Shown: positions 18,165 through 26,572 of the stretch, in pieces
Layout of the letters: each line of letters starts with the position of its first letter
How positions within the stretch are numbered: the stretch's first letter is position 1
From: Bryobacterales bacterium
GTDB taxonomy: Bacteria; Acidobacteriota; Terriglobia; Bryobacterales; Bryobacteraceae
Length of the DNA: 64,000 nucleotides
Direction: 5' to 3'
Assembly (NCBI GenBank): GCA_020847045.1
Contig: JADLCT010000057.1
Span: forward strand, 17,925 to 81,924
Notes under the pieces: model-generated
The model's database searches: none
The model's input: only the letters and a program-made list of their open reading frames with translations
What the model was told of the DNA's origin: nothing
Made by a program: the position numbers and the translations under genes

Positions 18165-19568
18165 ATGTCGAAGAAAGCGGATGTGACTCGGCGTGAAGCG
18201 GTAAAGACGGCGGGAGCGGTGGCTGCCGTGGCGGCCGCGGCGGCGAAAATCGATGGCGCGCCGTGGATCCAGAAGGTTAAGGCGGCCAACGACCAGTTGC
18301 AGTTCGCCGTGATTGGCACGGGCGGGCGCGGCACGTACCACATTACGCACTGGAACGGGCTTGACGTAGGCCGCTGCGTGGCGGTATGCGACATCGACGA
18401 GACCAACCTGGCCAAGGCGCAGAAGGCATCGAAGGATAAGCCGAAAGCCTTCAAGGACTATCGCGAAGTGCTGGCGATGAAGGACGTGGACGCGGTGCAG
18501 ATCGCCACGCCGCTCTACATGCACTATCCCATCACGCGCGATGCGTTGCTGGCCGGCAAGCACGTTTTCTGCGAGAAGAGCCTGGTGTTCAAGCCGGAAG
18601 AGATCCACCAGTTGCGGAAGCTAGCCAATGAGCGGCCGAAGCAGGTTCTGCAGGTGGGTTTGCAGCGGCGCTACAGCAAGTTCTACCAGACCGCGCGCCA
18701 GATGATCGAGCAGGGCATGATCGGCAAGGTGACGCACGTCTACGGGCAGTGGAACCGCCGCAGCCTGGGCAAGACCTGGGTGCCGCCGAGCTGGCGCGCC
18801 TTCCGGAAATATTCCGGCGGCCTGACGGCTGAACTGGCGTCGCACCAGGTGGACGTGGCCGATTGGATGATCGGCAACCATCCGGAATTCGTTACCGGCG
18901 TGGGGTCGATCGATGTCTACAAGGACGGCCGCGACGTATACGACAACATCTACCTGATCTTCTCCTATCCGGGCGGATCGAAGCTGATGTACAGCTCGAT
19001 CTCCACCAACAACCACCTGCCCCTGTTCTACTCCTCGCGCACTGAGTTTGGCGAGATGATCTGCGGCACCGAGGGCACGATCCACATCACGGTCGGCTCC
19101 GACAATGAGCCGGCGCTGGCGATCTGGTTCCCCGAGCCATCGCCCAAGACAGTGGAAGCCCAGAAGAAGGGCGAGGGCAAGAAGGAGAAGGCCACCGTGG
19201 CCAGCGCGTCTCTGCTCGGCACGGGGAAGGGCAACAAGGGCTTGCCGGTGCTGTTCGACAAGGACAAGGTGACCGATAAGGACGGCTTCCTCGATAAGGA
19301 AATGAAGTTCGCCCGGCAGTGGCTTTACAAGAAGGGCGTGATGGTGCCCGAGGAGAGCAAGAATCCGGTGGACGTGCAACTGGAGCAGTTCGTGGAGTGC
19401 TGCCGGACGGGCAAGCGGCCGCTGGCCGACCTGGAAGTGGGCCTTACGGATTCGGCCAACGTCATTCTCGCCAACCTGGCGATGGACGAAGGCCGTCGTG
19501 TGCACTTCGAAGAGATCAACAAGATGGGCCTCACCCCGGCGGCAGCCACTCCGGCGAAGAAGGCGTAG
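18165..19568 (+). CDS. Gfo/Idh/MocA-family oxidoreductase with N-terminal export-like segment
   Basis: The 467-residue protein opens with TRREAVKTAGAVAAVAAAAA, a weak twin-arginine-like leader. It then has the Rossmann motif FAVIGTGGRG near residue 47, CDIDETNLAKA, and HVFCEKSL in place of the usual EKP. The family binds NAD(P) tightly and oxidises or reduces sugars and inositols. The C-terminal half has ASHQVDVADWM, typical of this group's active-site histidine region. GGAGAGG before ATG 18165 supports this start. An 80-residue lysine-rich insertion lies around 320-390. The substrate is unknown. The adjacent DUF4432 gene suggests carbohydrates, and a hairpin terminator separates the two. Confidence 0.87.
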   Translation: MSKKADVTRREAVKTAGAVAAVAAAAAKIDGAPWIQKVKAANDQLQFAVIGTGGRGTYHITHWNGLDVGRCVAVCDIDETNLAKAQKASKDKPKAFKDYREVLAMKDVDAVQIATPLYMHYPITRDALLAGKHVFCEKSLVFKPEEIHQLRKLANERPKQVLQVGLQRRYSKFYQTARQMIEQGMIGKVTHVYGQWNRRSLGKTWVPPSWRAFRKYSGGLTAELASHQVDVADWMIGNHPEFVTGVGSIDVYKDGRDVYDNIYLIFSYPGGSKLMYSSISTNNHLPLFYSSRTEFGEMICGTEGTIHITVGSDNEPALAIWFPEPSPKTVEAQKKGEGKKEKATVASASLLGTGKGNKGLPVLFDKDKVTDKDGFLDKEMKFARQWLYKKGVMVPEESKNPVDVQLEQFVECCRTGKRPLADLEVGLTDSANVILANLAMDEGRRVHFEEINKMGLTPAAATPAKKA

Positions 19569-19591
19569 ACCGGACACCAACCGGAAAAGCG

Positions 19592-19629
19592 GAAGGGCGC
19601 GGCAACCAACGTCGCGCCCTTCGTGTTTC
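19592..19629 (+). terminator. Likely intrinsic terminator after the Gfo/Idh/MocA gene
   Basis: GAAGGGCGCG and CGCGCCCTTC form a perfect ten-pair stem around an eleven-base loop, followed by a short T-containing tail (GTGTTTCC). The tail is weak, so readthrough into the next gene is possible. Confidence 0.6.
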
Positions 19630-19682
19630 CGGGCGCCGTCCGGTCCCGGGACGCCGCGCATCCGGTATGCTGGCTGTTCCCG

Positions 19683-20714
19683 ATGCTACTCGACACACGA
19701 TTTTACGGACGGCGCGCGGCACAACTGGAGAATGAGCAGATCCGGGTTACGGTGCTCGGCGAAGGCGGCCACCTGGCCGAGGTGCAACACAAGGAAACCG
19801 GCGTCAACCCGCTGTGGCTGCCTCCGTGGGAGACCATGGAGCCGGGCGAGTACGGCGCGGAGCACGCGGGCCGGTTTGGGGGGGACGCCGAGGCCAAACT
19901 TCTGGCCGGCATCATGGGGCACAACCTGTGCCTGGATATTTTCGGCGGTCCAAGCGCGGACGAAGAGCGGGCGGGACTGACAGCGCACGGCGAGGCGTCC
20001 GTGGCCTCCTACGCCTTTAAGGCCGAGGGGGAGACGCTGGTGCAAAGCGCGGAATTCCCACTGTGCCGGTTGGGATTCGAGCGAGGACTGCGGATCGAGG
20101 GCGGCGCTGTCGCCATCGAGGAGCGCGTCACCAACCGGAACGCCCACGACCGGCCGGTTGCCTGGACACAGCATGTAACCATGGGGCCGCCCTTCATTGA
20201 ACGTGGCGTCACGCGCTTCGACGTGAGCGCGACGCGTTCCAAGGTGTACGAAGCGGACTTCAACGGCGGGTTGGCCCGGGGGCAGAAGACGGGGGCGGAA
20301 TTCGAGTGGCCGCACTGCCCCATGGAGGATGGGACCACGACCGACCTTCGCGTTTATCCAGCGGCCGAGCGCAGCGCCGGGTACACGGCTCACCTGCTGG
20401 ACCCGGCTCGCGATGCGGCTCACTTCCACGCCTATTCGCCTCGCACCAGTGTGTTGTTTGGGTACGAGTGGAAGCGCTCGGACTTTCCCTGGATTGGCCG
20501 TTGGGAGGAGAACTGTTTGCGCGTCCATTCCCCCTGGAACGGGCGTACGATCACCTGCGGAATGGAGTTTGGGGTGTCGCCGATGCCGGAAACGCGGCGG
20601 GCGATGATCGAGCGGGGGAGCCTGTTTGGCGTGCCGGGCTACCGGTGGTTACCGGCGGGCGGCACGCAAGTTGTGTCATACAAAGTGTTCATCCGGCGCG
20701 CGGCCGGGCTGTGA
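19683..20714 (+). CDS. DUF4432/aldose-epimerase-like carbohydrate-binding protein
   Basis: The protein has 343 residues from ATG 19683 (MLLDTRFYGRRAAQ), preceded by no strong ribosome site. It has the galactose-mutarotase-like fold pattern: ENEQIRVTVLGEGGHLAEVQHKETG at the start, VAWTQHVTMGPPFIERG with a histidine in the middle, and HAYSPRTSVLFGYEW near the end. This matches the DUF4432/aldose 1-epimerase superfamily. It may interconvert sugar anomers or bind a sugar. It sits after a sugar-type oxidoreductase but beyond a terminator. Exact substrate unknown. Confidence 0.75.
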   Translation: MLLDTRFYGRRAAQLENEQIRVTVLGEGGHLAEVQHKETGVNPLWLPPWETMEPGEYGAEHAGRFGGDAEAKLLAGIMGHNLCLDIFGGPSADEERAGLTAHGEASVASYAFKAEGETLVQSAEFPLCRLGFERGLRIEGGAVAIEERVTNRNAHDRPVAWTQHVTMGPPFIERGVTRFDVSATRSKVYEADFNGGLARGQKTGAEFEWPHCPMEDGTTTDLRVYPAAERSAGYTAHLLDPARDAAHFHAYSPRTSVLFGYEWKRSDFPWIGRWEENCLRVHSPWNGRTITCGMEFGVSPMPETRRAMIERGSLFGVPGYRWLPAGGTQVVSYKVFIRRAAGL

Positions 20715-21041
20715 GCCAGATTCCACCCTCTCTGCGGAGTGAACTTCCGGCAAAAGGTTGGTGATAGCCCACAATTTCAGGCAGTATTCCTCTGAGATTT
20801 TTCCGCCATCCGCCGAACATACTCTCAGGATGCGTGAGGTCAGTCCAATACTCATCGGCTCACTAGAAGAGAAGATGAGGGAAAACAGTCACGATTTGCC
20901 TATTTAGTGATGTAATGTCGCATGCAAGACCGCGCATTTTAATCTAAATGGTACTTTCCCCGGCGGCCTCTTAAGGTGTAGGATTTAGGAATCAAACCAA
21001 TGGGACTAGTGGTACTAGTTCCATGAATTAGAGGGAACAGC
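20715..21041 (+). other. AT-richer intergenic region before the molybdopterin-binding gene
   Basis: The 327 bases contain no credible gene. Composition is clearly richer in A and T than the flanks, which fits a promoter region. Near its end lies a dyad (listed separately) just before the ribosome site GAGGGA. No certain promoter hexamers could be assigned. Confidence 0.6.
21002..21022 (+). promoter_or_regulatory. Nine-pair hairpin/dyad just upstream of the ribosome site
   Basis: GGGACTAGT, three-base loop GGT, ACTAGTTCC: nine pairs with one G-U wobble, ending nine bases before the ribosome site GAGGGA at 21031. ACTAGT is itself a palindrome repeated at a spacing of nine, which also suits a dimeric regulator. 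It could act as an operator or as a leader hairpin affecting initiation. Confidence 0.45.
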
Positions 21042-22013
21042 ATGAAAGCTCAGACTGTCGACATCCGGGAGTCCGCAGGCAGGATTCTCTGTTGCACGAT
21101 CTTCAAGCCCGGCGGCCGGAAACTGTTAGCCAAAGGCCACATCATCAGCGAAGAGGATATACGCCTGCTGGAGACCGAGGGGATGGCGCAGGTTTGGGTG
21201 ACCGAGCTGGAAGAGGGCGAGATCAGCGAAGATCACGCGGTGCAGACGGTTGGCGTGGAGATGGGCTGCGGATGTCTGGAGGTAAGGTTGGCCGCGGGAG
21301 GGCGGGCAAACCTGGTGGCCACCGAGGACTGCTGCGTGCTGGTGGACGATGACCTGCTGAAGCAGATCAATTGCACGGCCAGTATTGTGATCGCCACGGC
21401 CACTAATTTCAGCCATGCGCGCGCCGGCCAGAGGATCGCGACGGTGAAGAGCGCGCCGTTCGCGGTGGCGAAGTCGCAACTGGAGGCTGTGGTGTCGATT
21501 CTGCGCGAGCGGGGGCCGATTCTCCAGGCCCGTCCGATCCGGCAGCCGTCGGTGGCGGTGCTCTACTGCGATCCGGCCTCGGGCGACCGTGCGCGCCAAC
21601 TGTTCGAAAACATCATGCGGCAGCGTCTGGAGCATTTCGGCGTAACGGCCAACTATGTGCTGGCCTGCGTGGAAGAGGAAGCGCATGTGGCGCGTTCGCT
21701 GCAACACCTGCTGCGGACGAAGCCTACCTGCATTCTGGTTGCCTCGACGACGGCGCCGGCCGGCCCGGAAGATGTTGTGGGGCGCGCGCTGGCTCGCATT
21801 GAATCGCACATCGAGAAATTCCTGGCTCCGGTGGAACCGGGGAACCTGCTGCTATTTGGCTACAAGGAGGATGTGCCGGTCGTTTCTGCGCCGGGCTGCT
21901 TCCGCTCGGCCAAAACAAACGTAGTGGATCTGCTGTTGCCTCCCATGTTGTCGCGGTACAGGATTTCGGGTTGGGAGCTGGCCTCGCTGGGCCACGGCGG
22001 ACTGCTCGCCTAA
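21042..22013 (+). CDS. Molybdopterin-binding (MoCF/MoeA-like) protein
   Basis: The protein has 323 residues. The first 150 (AGRILCCTIF, then KGHIISEEDIRLLETEG and LEEGEISEDHAVQ) match the N-terminal pattern of molybdopterin-binding proteins related to MoeA and the CinA/MocA group. The second half (PSVAVLYCDP, then ILVASTTAPAGPEDVVGRAL and KEDVPVVSAPGC) resembles the MoCF_biosynth domain that binds molybdopterin. A role in cofactor insertion or in molybdoenzyme maturation is inferred. No molybdoenzyme gene is in the window. It is a single-gene unit with its own leader hairpin and a strong terminator. Confidence 0.7.
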   Translation: MKAQTVDIRESAGRILCCTIFKPGGRKLLAKGHIISEEDIRLLETEGMAQVWVTELEEGEISEDHAVQTVGVEMGCGCLEVRLAAGGRANLVATEDCCVLVDDDLLKQINCTASIVIATATNFSHARAGQRIATVKSAPFAVAKSQLEAVVSILRERGPILQARPIRQPSVAVLYCDPASGDRARQLFENIMRQRLEHFGVTANYVLACVEEEAHVARSLQHLLRTKPTCILVASTTAPAGPEDVVGRALARIESHIEKFLAPVEPGNLLLFGYKEDVPVVSAPGCFRSAKTNVVDLLLPPMLSRYRISGWELASLGHGGLLA

Positions 22014-22088
22014 GCGCGAGCGCCCCAGCGGTTGCTTCCACCACAAAAGATTCGCGCGCCTATCCTCCAAGGGGCGTGCGACGTTGGC

Positions 22089-22127
22089 CCGCCGGACGTA
22101 ACCCCAAGACGTCCGGCGGATTTTTTT
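22089..22127 (+). terminator. Strong intrinsic terminator after the molybdopterin-binding gene
   Basis: CCGCCGGACGT and ACGTCCGGCGG form a perfect eleven-pair stem with a nine-base loop, followed after one A by seven Ts. It ends 76 bases after the stop codon and insulates the gene from the convergent PilZ-J gene. Confidence 0.93.
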
Positions 22128-22139
22128 CTCGCGGGGCTG

Positions 22140-23108
22140 CTATTCAGACGGGGAACTGGCGGGCGACATCAGGAAAAGCCTTGGTCCTTCAGGGGCGGCT
22201 TCGAGCCGTTCGGCCTCATCCACTCCCTTCGCCGTAATCACGGTCCGGCCGTTGTCCGTGCGAACGATGAGATTGTTTTCCCGCAGGTACCAGAGGCTGA
22301 ACTCCAGGTGTTCGCGCGGGACGCCTAGCAGGTCTTCGAGTTCGGGCAGTGAGATGCCCGGCGAGGAGGGCGTCTGCATTCGCTTGACGTAGAGCAGGGC
22401 AAGAACACCCTGGCGCTTCCTCCGTTCAGCCTGGACGCCGGAAGCGGCCTGTGGCCGTTCGAATATCTTCCACCGCTTGGACTGCAAGCGCTGGAGTTGG
22501 GCGTCGTAGGCGGCGCGCTGCTCGGGGTCGCTCAGCACCTTGTACGCCTCGTATGCCTTGCGGAATGCCTCGGGGTCGCCGGATTCGGCGTTGTCCGGGT
22601 GGAAGCGCTGCGCCAGAAGCCGGAAGACACGGTGGATGGTGTCCATCTCCGCGTTGGCGCTGATTTGGAGGACCTCGTAGAGGTCGGCGGCATCGTCGGC
22701 GAGTTCAGCCTCGGAAGCCGGCGGGCGGTTCTCACAGCCAGAGCTGAAATCCTGTTCAAACGCTAATCCGCAGCGGAAACCGCCTCCTGGATTCGGCACG
22801 GCCCAGGCCACACGGGCGCGGTGCCGCACCTCGCGCTGTTGCCCATCGGCGCACAGCGGGCCCGCCACGGAAACCACCGAACCCAGCTCCAGCCGCACGC
22901 TGACAACCACCCCGCACCCTGTTTCGCTTAGGTCGTACAGCCGCGCCGGAAGCATCTCGGAGCAGCCGGGACGGCTTTGGTAGTTCACCTTGGCCTGAGC
23001 GAAGCGGTCGCGGGCGGCGCGAGAGCTTCGTCGGCGTTCGTTGACGCCACCCGTGCGCGCCCGGCCGTTTGCGCCAAGCCCCTCCGTTTGCGTGCCCATG
23101 GTAAACAT
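22140..23108 (-). CDS. PilZ domain-J domain fusion protein
   Basis: This 322-residue protein joins three parts. Residues about 24-120 form a PilZ domain with both c-di-GMP motifs: RRSSR (RxxxR, residues 26-30) and DLSETG (DxSxxG, 59-64). Residues 140-205 form a J domain (LYEVLQISANAEMDTIHRVF, HPD at 170-172, AYKVLSDPEQRAAYD), the part that stimulates Hsp70/DnaK ATPase. The last 110 residues look like a winged helix (LPELEDLLGVPREHLEFSLWY). GGGAGGG seven bases before ATG 23108 sets the start. It would be a cytoplasmic co-chaperone gated by c-di-GMP, which is inference. It converges on the molybdopterin-binding gene. Confidence 0.85.
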   Translation of the reverse strand: MFTMGTQTEGLGANGRARTGGVNERRRSSRAARDRFAQAKVNYQSRPGCSEMLPARLYDLSETGCGVVVSVRLELGSVVSVAGPLCADGQQREVRHRARVAWAVPNPGGGFRCGLAFEQDFSSGCENRPPASEAELADDAADLYEVLQISANAEMDTIHRVFRLLAQRFHPDNAESGDPEAFRKAYEAYKVLSDPEQRAAYDAQLQRLQSKRWKIFERPQAASGVQAERRKRQGVLALLYVKRMQTPSSPGISLPELEDLLGVPREHLEFSLWYLRENNLIVRTDNGRTVITAKGVDEAERLEAAPEGPRLFLMSPASSPSE

Positions 23109-23250
23109 ATCGGTGCCCTCCCTCTGTGTGTAGCCCAATTCTGCGGTGGAAACCGGCAGGGCAAATGGGGCCGTGGTACTGAACTTTTTCCAGATAGGTC
23201 CAGCCCAGGAGTAGCCCAAAAGTTTACCCTGCGATAAAGTACCTGAACAC

Positions 23251-24480
23251 ATGACGGGCGAAAACGTGTTGACCGGGGTGCGGGTTGTGGACTGCGCCAC
23301 CTATATCGCGGGGCCGAGCGCGGCGGCCGTCATGGCCGACTACGGCGCCGACGTGATCAAGATCGAGCGGCCGCCCTTCGGCGACCCATACCGCCTGCTG
23401 TCCTCGGCTCCCGGAATGCCCGTGGCGGAGTGGAACTACTGCTGGATCATGGACAGCCGGAGCAAGCGGAGCGTGGCGCTGGACCTGAACCAGGAGCCGG
23501 CGCGCCAGGCGTTGCTGCGGTTGATTCGCCGCGCCGACGTCTTCGTGACCAACTATCAACCCTCACTGCTGCGGAAGTTCCAACTGCGCTATGAGGACCT
23601 TCAGCCTGACAATGCCCGGCTGATCTACGCCTCGGTGACCGGCTACGGCGAGACAGGCGAGGAGGCGGATAAGCCGGGCTACGACATGACGGCCTATTTC
23701 GCGCGCTCCGGCCTGATGCAGTACATACGGAACGAGGGCGCCGACCCGGCCACCTCGCCGTGCGGATTTGGCGACCATCCCACGGCAATGACGCTGTTCG
23801 GCGCCGTGATGATGGCCCTGTACCGCCGGGAGCGGACGGGGGAAGGGGCGAAGGTGACCGCCAACCTGATGCATAACGGCGTGTGGTCCAACGGCAGCAT
23901 GACGCAGGCGGCGCTGTGCGGAGCGGCGTTCGCGCCGCCGCAGACGCGGACGAAGCCGCACAATCCTCTGGTGAACCACTATGCGACGGCCGATGGGCGG
24001 CGGTTTCTCCTGTGCCTGCTGGATCCGGCCAAGGACTGGGCGAAGCTGTGCCGGGCGTTGGGGCGGCCCGAATGGGCGGACGACGCGCGGTTTTCCTCGC
24101 CGGGCGCACGCCGGGAACATGCGGCGGAGCTGGTGTCGCTGATAGACGCCATCACGGAAGCCTGCGCGTTGGAGGAGTGGCGGCGGCGGTTTGCCGAGTG
24201 CGATGTGCTCTACGGCGTGGTTCCGGAGGCAAAGGATCATCCCGAGGACAGCCAGATGGAGGCGGCGGGCGTGTTTGCCGATATCGTGGATGCGCCGCGG
24301 CCGATGAAGACGGTGGCCAGCCCGTTCCATGTCGCGGGCGTGGAGAAGTCGCCGGCGCGGTGGGCGCCCGAGGTGGGCGAGCATACGGTGGAGGTTCTGC
24401 GCGAGGCGGGATACGGAGACGGGGAGTTGCGTGCGATGCTCGAAACGGGCGCGGCGCGGCAGTATGAGAGCGGCGTCTGA
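23251..24480 (+). CDS. CaiB/BaiF family (class III) CoA transferase
   Basis: The 409-residue protein carries the family opening VLTGVRVVDCATYIAGP and SRSKRSVALDLN. The nucleophilic aspartate is at residue 145 (KPGYDMTAYFARSGL). FGDHPTAMTLFGAVMMALYRRERTGEG gives the usual central stretch. Class III enzymes move CoA between carboxylic acids without ping-pong release. It heads a plus-strand run with a dehydrogenase (11-base gap), thioesterase and unknown protein, suggesting acyl-CoA catabolism. Specific acids cannot be read from the sequence. Confidence 0.92.
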   Translation: MTGENVLTGVRVVDCATYIAGPSAAAVMADYGADVIKIERPPFGDPYRLLSSAPGMPVAEWNYCWIMDSRSKRSVALDLNQEPARQALLRLIRRADVFVTNYQPSLLRKFQLRYEDLQPDNARLIYASVTGYGETGEEADKPGYDMTAYFARSGLMQYIRNEGADPATSPCGFGDHPTAMTLFGAVMMALYRRERTGEGAKVTANLMHNGVWSNGSMTQAALCGAAFAPPQTRTKPHNPLVNHYATADGRRFLLCLLDPAKDWAKLCRALGRPEWADDARFSSPGARREHAAELVSLIDAITEACALEEWRRRFAECDVLYGVVPEAKDHPEDSQMEAAGVFADIVDAPRPMKTVASPFHVAGVEKSPARWAPEVGEHTVEVLREAGYGDGELRAMLETGAARQYESGV

Positions 24481-24491
24481 GAGAGAGTGCA

Positions 24492-25250
24492 ATGGAACTG
24501 GCGGGCAAGGTGGCTGTGGTGACCGGAGGGGCGTCCGGTTTGGGAGAGGCGGTGGGGAGGTTGTTTGCCTCGGCGGGAGCGCGCGTCTCGGTGTGGGATC
24601 GCGATGCCGGCGGGGGGGAACGGGTGGCGGGCGAACTTGGCGGTTTTTTCTGCCAAACCGATGTGGCCAGCGAAGGCAGCGTGGCGGCGGCGGTGGAGGC
24701 GGTGCGGGGGCGGCTCGGCGCCGTGCATGTGGCCGTGAACTGCGCGGGCATCGCCACGGCAAGGAGGATGGTGGGCAAAGAGGGCCCCATGCCGCTGGGT
24801 GAGTTTGAGCGGGTGATTGCGGTGAATCTGGTGGGCACGTTCAACGTGTGCCGGCTCGCGGCGGCGGCCATGGCGGCGAACGAACCGGTGGAGGGCGAGC
24901 GCGGCGTGATCATCAACACGGCTTCCATCGCCGCCTTCGAGGGGCAGGTGGGACAGACGGCCTATGCGGCCTCCAAGGCGGGCATTGCCGGGTTGACGCT
25001 GCCGATGGCGCGTGAGCTGGCGGGGCTGGGCATTCGGGTATGCGCGATCGCGCCGGGGCTGTTCGACACGCCGCTGTTGCGCGCGCTGCCGGAGAAGGTG
25101 CGGGCCGAGCTGGGGACCACAGTTCCCTTCCCCGCCCGCCTGGGCGCTCCGGACGAGTTCGCGGCTTTGGCGCGGCACATTGTGGAAAATCGATATATGA
25201 ACGGCGAAACGGTGCGGCTGGACGGCGCTTTGCGGATGCCGCCCCGTTGA
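24492..25250 (+). CDS. SDR oxidoreductase, HSD10-like 3-hydroxyacyl-CoA dehydrogenase type 2
   Basis: The 252-residue short-chain dehydrogenase has TGGASGLG (11-18), CAG (84-86) and the catalytic Ser145-Tyr158-Lys162 set. The sequence KVAVVTGGASGLGEA, the cofactor aspartate in WDRD, and the C-terminal PFPARLGAPDEFAALARHIVENRYMNGETVRLDGA pattern are those of type 2 3-hydroxyacyl-CoA dehydrogenase (HSD17B10), which acts on short branched 3-hydroxyacyl-CoA with NAD. Its location between a CoA transferase and a thioesterase fits beta-oxidation or branched-chain amino-acid breakdown. Confidence 0.9.
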   Translation: MELAGKVAVVTGGASGLGEAVGRLFASAGARVSVWDRDAGGGERVAGELGGFFCQTDVASEGSVAAAVEAVRGRLGAVHVAVNCAGIATARRMVGKEGPMPLGEFERVIAVNLVGTFNVCRLAAAAMAANEPVEGERGVIINTASIAAFEGQVGQTAYAASKAGIAGLTLPMARELAGLGIRVCAIAPGLFDTPLLRALPEKVRAELGTTVPFPARLGAPDEFAALARHIVENRYMNGETVRLDGALRMPPR

Positions 25251-25268
25251 GAGGCGTTTGCACACGGC

Positions 25269-25640
25269 ATGGATTTCAATCAATTTTTGGGAATTGAGGT
25301 GCGGGCGCGGCACGACGACGGCATGACGATCCGGGTGGCGCTGCGTCCGGAACTGATGAACATCGCGGGTGTGGCGCATGGCGGCGTGACGGCCACCATG
25401 GCCGACGCGGCGGCGGGGATGGGCCTGATGCACCTGCTGGGCGGGCGGCGTGCGGTGACCACGACGGAATTGAAGATCAACTATCTGCTGCCGGTAACGG
25501 GGGCGTGGCTGGAGGCGCGTGCGAAGTTTGTGCGGCGCGGCAGGACGCTGGCCGTGGCGCAGGTGGAGTTGACCGATGACCAATCGCGCCTGGTGGCCAT
25601 CGCGCTGGTGACCTATATGATCCTGCCGGACGCGCAGTAA
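25269..25640 (+). CDS. PaaI-family hotdog thioesterase
   Basis: The 123-residue single hotdog domain has ELMNIAGVAHGGVTATMADAAAGM, the active-site helix of PaaI-type thioesterases, then TTTELKINYLLPV and a final strand set. It hydrolyses acyl-CoA, possibly trapped phenylacetyl- or other acyl-CoA. It starts 18 bases after the SDR gene and ends six before the next gene, an operon arrangement. Confidence 0.88.
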   Translation: MDFNQFLGIEVRARHDDGMTIRVALRPELMNIAGVAHGGVTATMADAAAGMGLMHLLGGRRAVTTTELKINYLLPVTGAWLEARAKFVRRGRTLAVAQVELTDDQSRLVAIALVTYMILPDAQ

Positions 25641-25646
25641 TCATCC

Positions 25647-26549
25647 ATGCCTGGCAACTGGACTCTTTATGCCGCATCCCTTCCCGAGCGCGTGCTGCGC
25701 ACGGCGGCGGGACTGGCGGCGGGGCTGCTGCGGGAACTGGGGGAAACGAGTCTTCCGGTCTCCTTGCGGCGAACGAGACTGTACGGCAACCTGGTGGATT
25801 CGACGTTGCGGTTTCTGATCGAGCAGGTGGGCAATCTGGATGGCATTTACGCCGCCGGCGGCCGTCTCTCGGACGACTTTGCGATCCGGCGCGCGGCGGG
25901 CAATGGAATCGAGATGGTGGGGCTGCTGGCCTTTCGGGCCTCGCCCGTATGGGTGATGGCGGCGCTGGCTGATTTAAGCGGTGCGGGACGGCATTTGATT
26001 CGCGAGATCGCGGCCAGTCTGGCGCGGGAGGGGCTGCTCGATCCGGCCGAACGGTTCGAAACGATGGACGAGTTGCTGGCTGGCATGGAGAGAACCTCGG
26101 AGAAGCTGGCCGATACGATCAACACGCCGCCGCTCGATGTGGCGGGTCTGCGCGCCGATTGGCAGACCATCCGGCGGGAGGCCGCGCGCCTGCCTGCCCC
26201 GGCGCTGCAATCGGTGGAGCGGCTTTGGCGCGAGATGAACGCGGGGGCGGCCGAGCAGGGACGGACGGTGTTGGAGCTGTCGGCGGTGATGACGCTGGGA
26301 GCGCTGCGCCTGGCGCCGGAGACCGTGGCCCGGCTGGGACGGTCGAGCGTGGTGGCGGCCAGGCGTACGGCGGAGTTGCTGGACGAGACGCTGTTGACGC
26401 ACTACCGCGAGACTCTGGAAGAGGTTCGGCGCAAGGGGTTTCTGGCGTACTGGCACGATGAGTTCCAACCTTACCTTGCCGCCGCGGCGCGCCAGTTCGC
26501 TCCGGAAAGGCTGAGCCTCACCGAGCGTGTGCTTCGGCGCGGGCGGTGA
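25647..26549 (+). CDS. Uncharacterised alpha-helical protein in the acyl-CoA operon
   Basis: The 300-residue protein is mostly helix by eye, with no signal peptide and no metal motif. It has hydrophobic stretches such as GNGIEMVGLLAFRASPVWVMAALADLSGAG (read around residues 85-115) that could be membrane-associated or a packed bundle, plus a C-terminal half rich in Glu/Arg. I do not recognise a family. It begins six bases after the thioesterase stop, so it is very probably cotranscribed with the acyl-CoA enzymes. Confidence 0.7.
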   Translation: MPGNWTLYAASLPERVLRTAAGLAAGLLRELGETSLPVSLRRTRLYGNLVDSTLRFLIEQVGNLDGIYAAGGRLSDDFAIRRAAGNGIEMVGLLAFRASPVWVMAALADLSGAGRHLIREIAASLAREGLLDPAERFETMDELLAGMERTSEKLADTINTPPLDVAGLRADWQTIRREAARLPAPALQSVERLWREMNAGAAEQGRTVLELSAVMTLGALRLAPETVARLGRSSVVAARRTAELLDETLLTHYRETLEEVRRKGFLAYWHDEFQPYLAAAARQFAPERLSLTERVLRRGR

Positions 26550-26572
26550 GAACACTGTGAGAGAATGCGCGC

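Noticed and set aside
20707..20722. 16-base sequence GGCTGTGAGCCAGATT also present at 33638-33653
   Set aside because: One exact 16-base match in 64 kb is within chance for this many base pairs, the flanks differ, and it overlaps the end of a coding region once.
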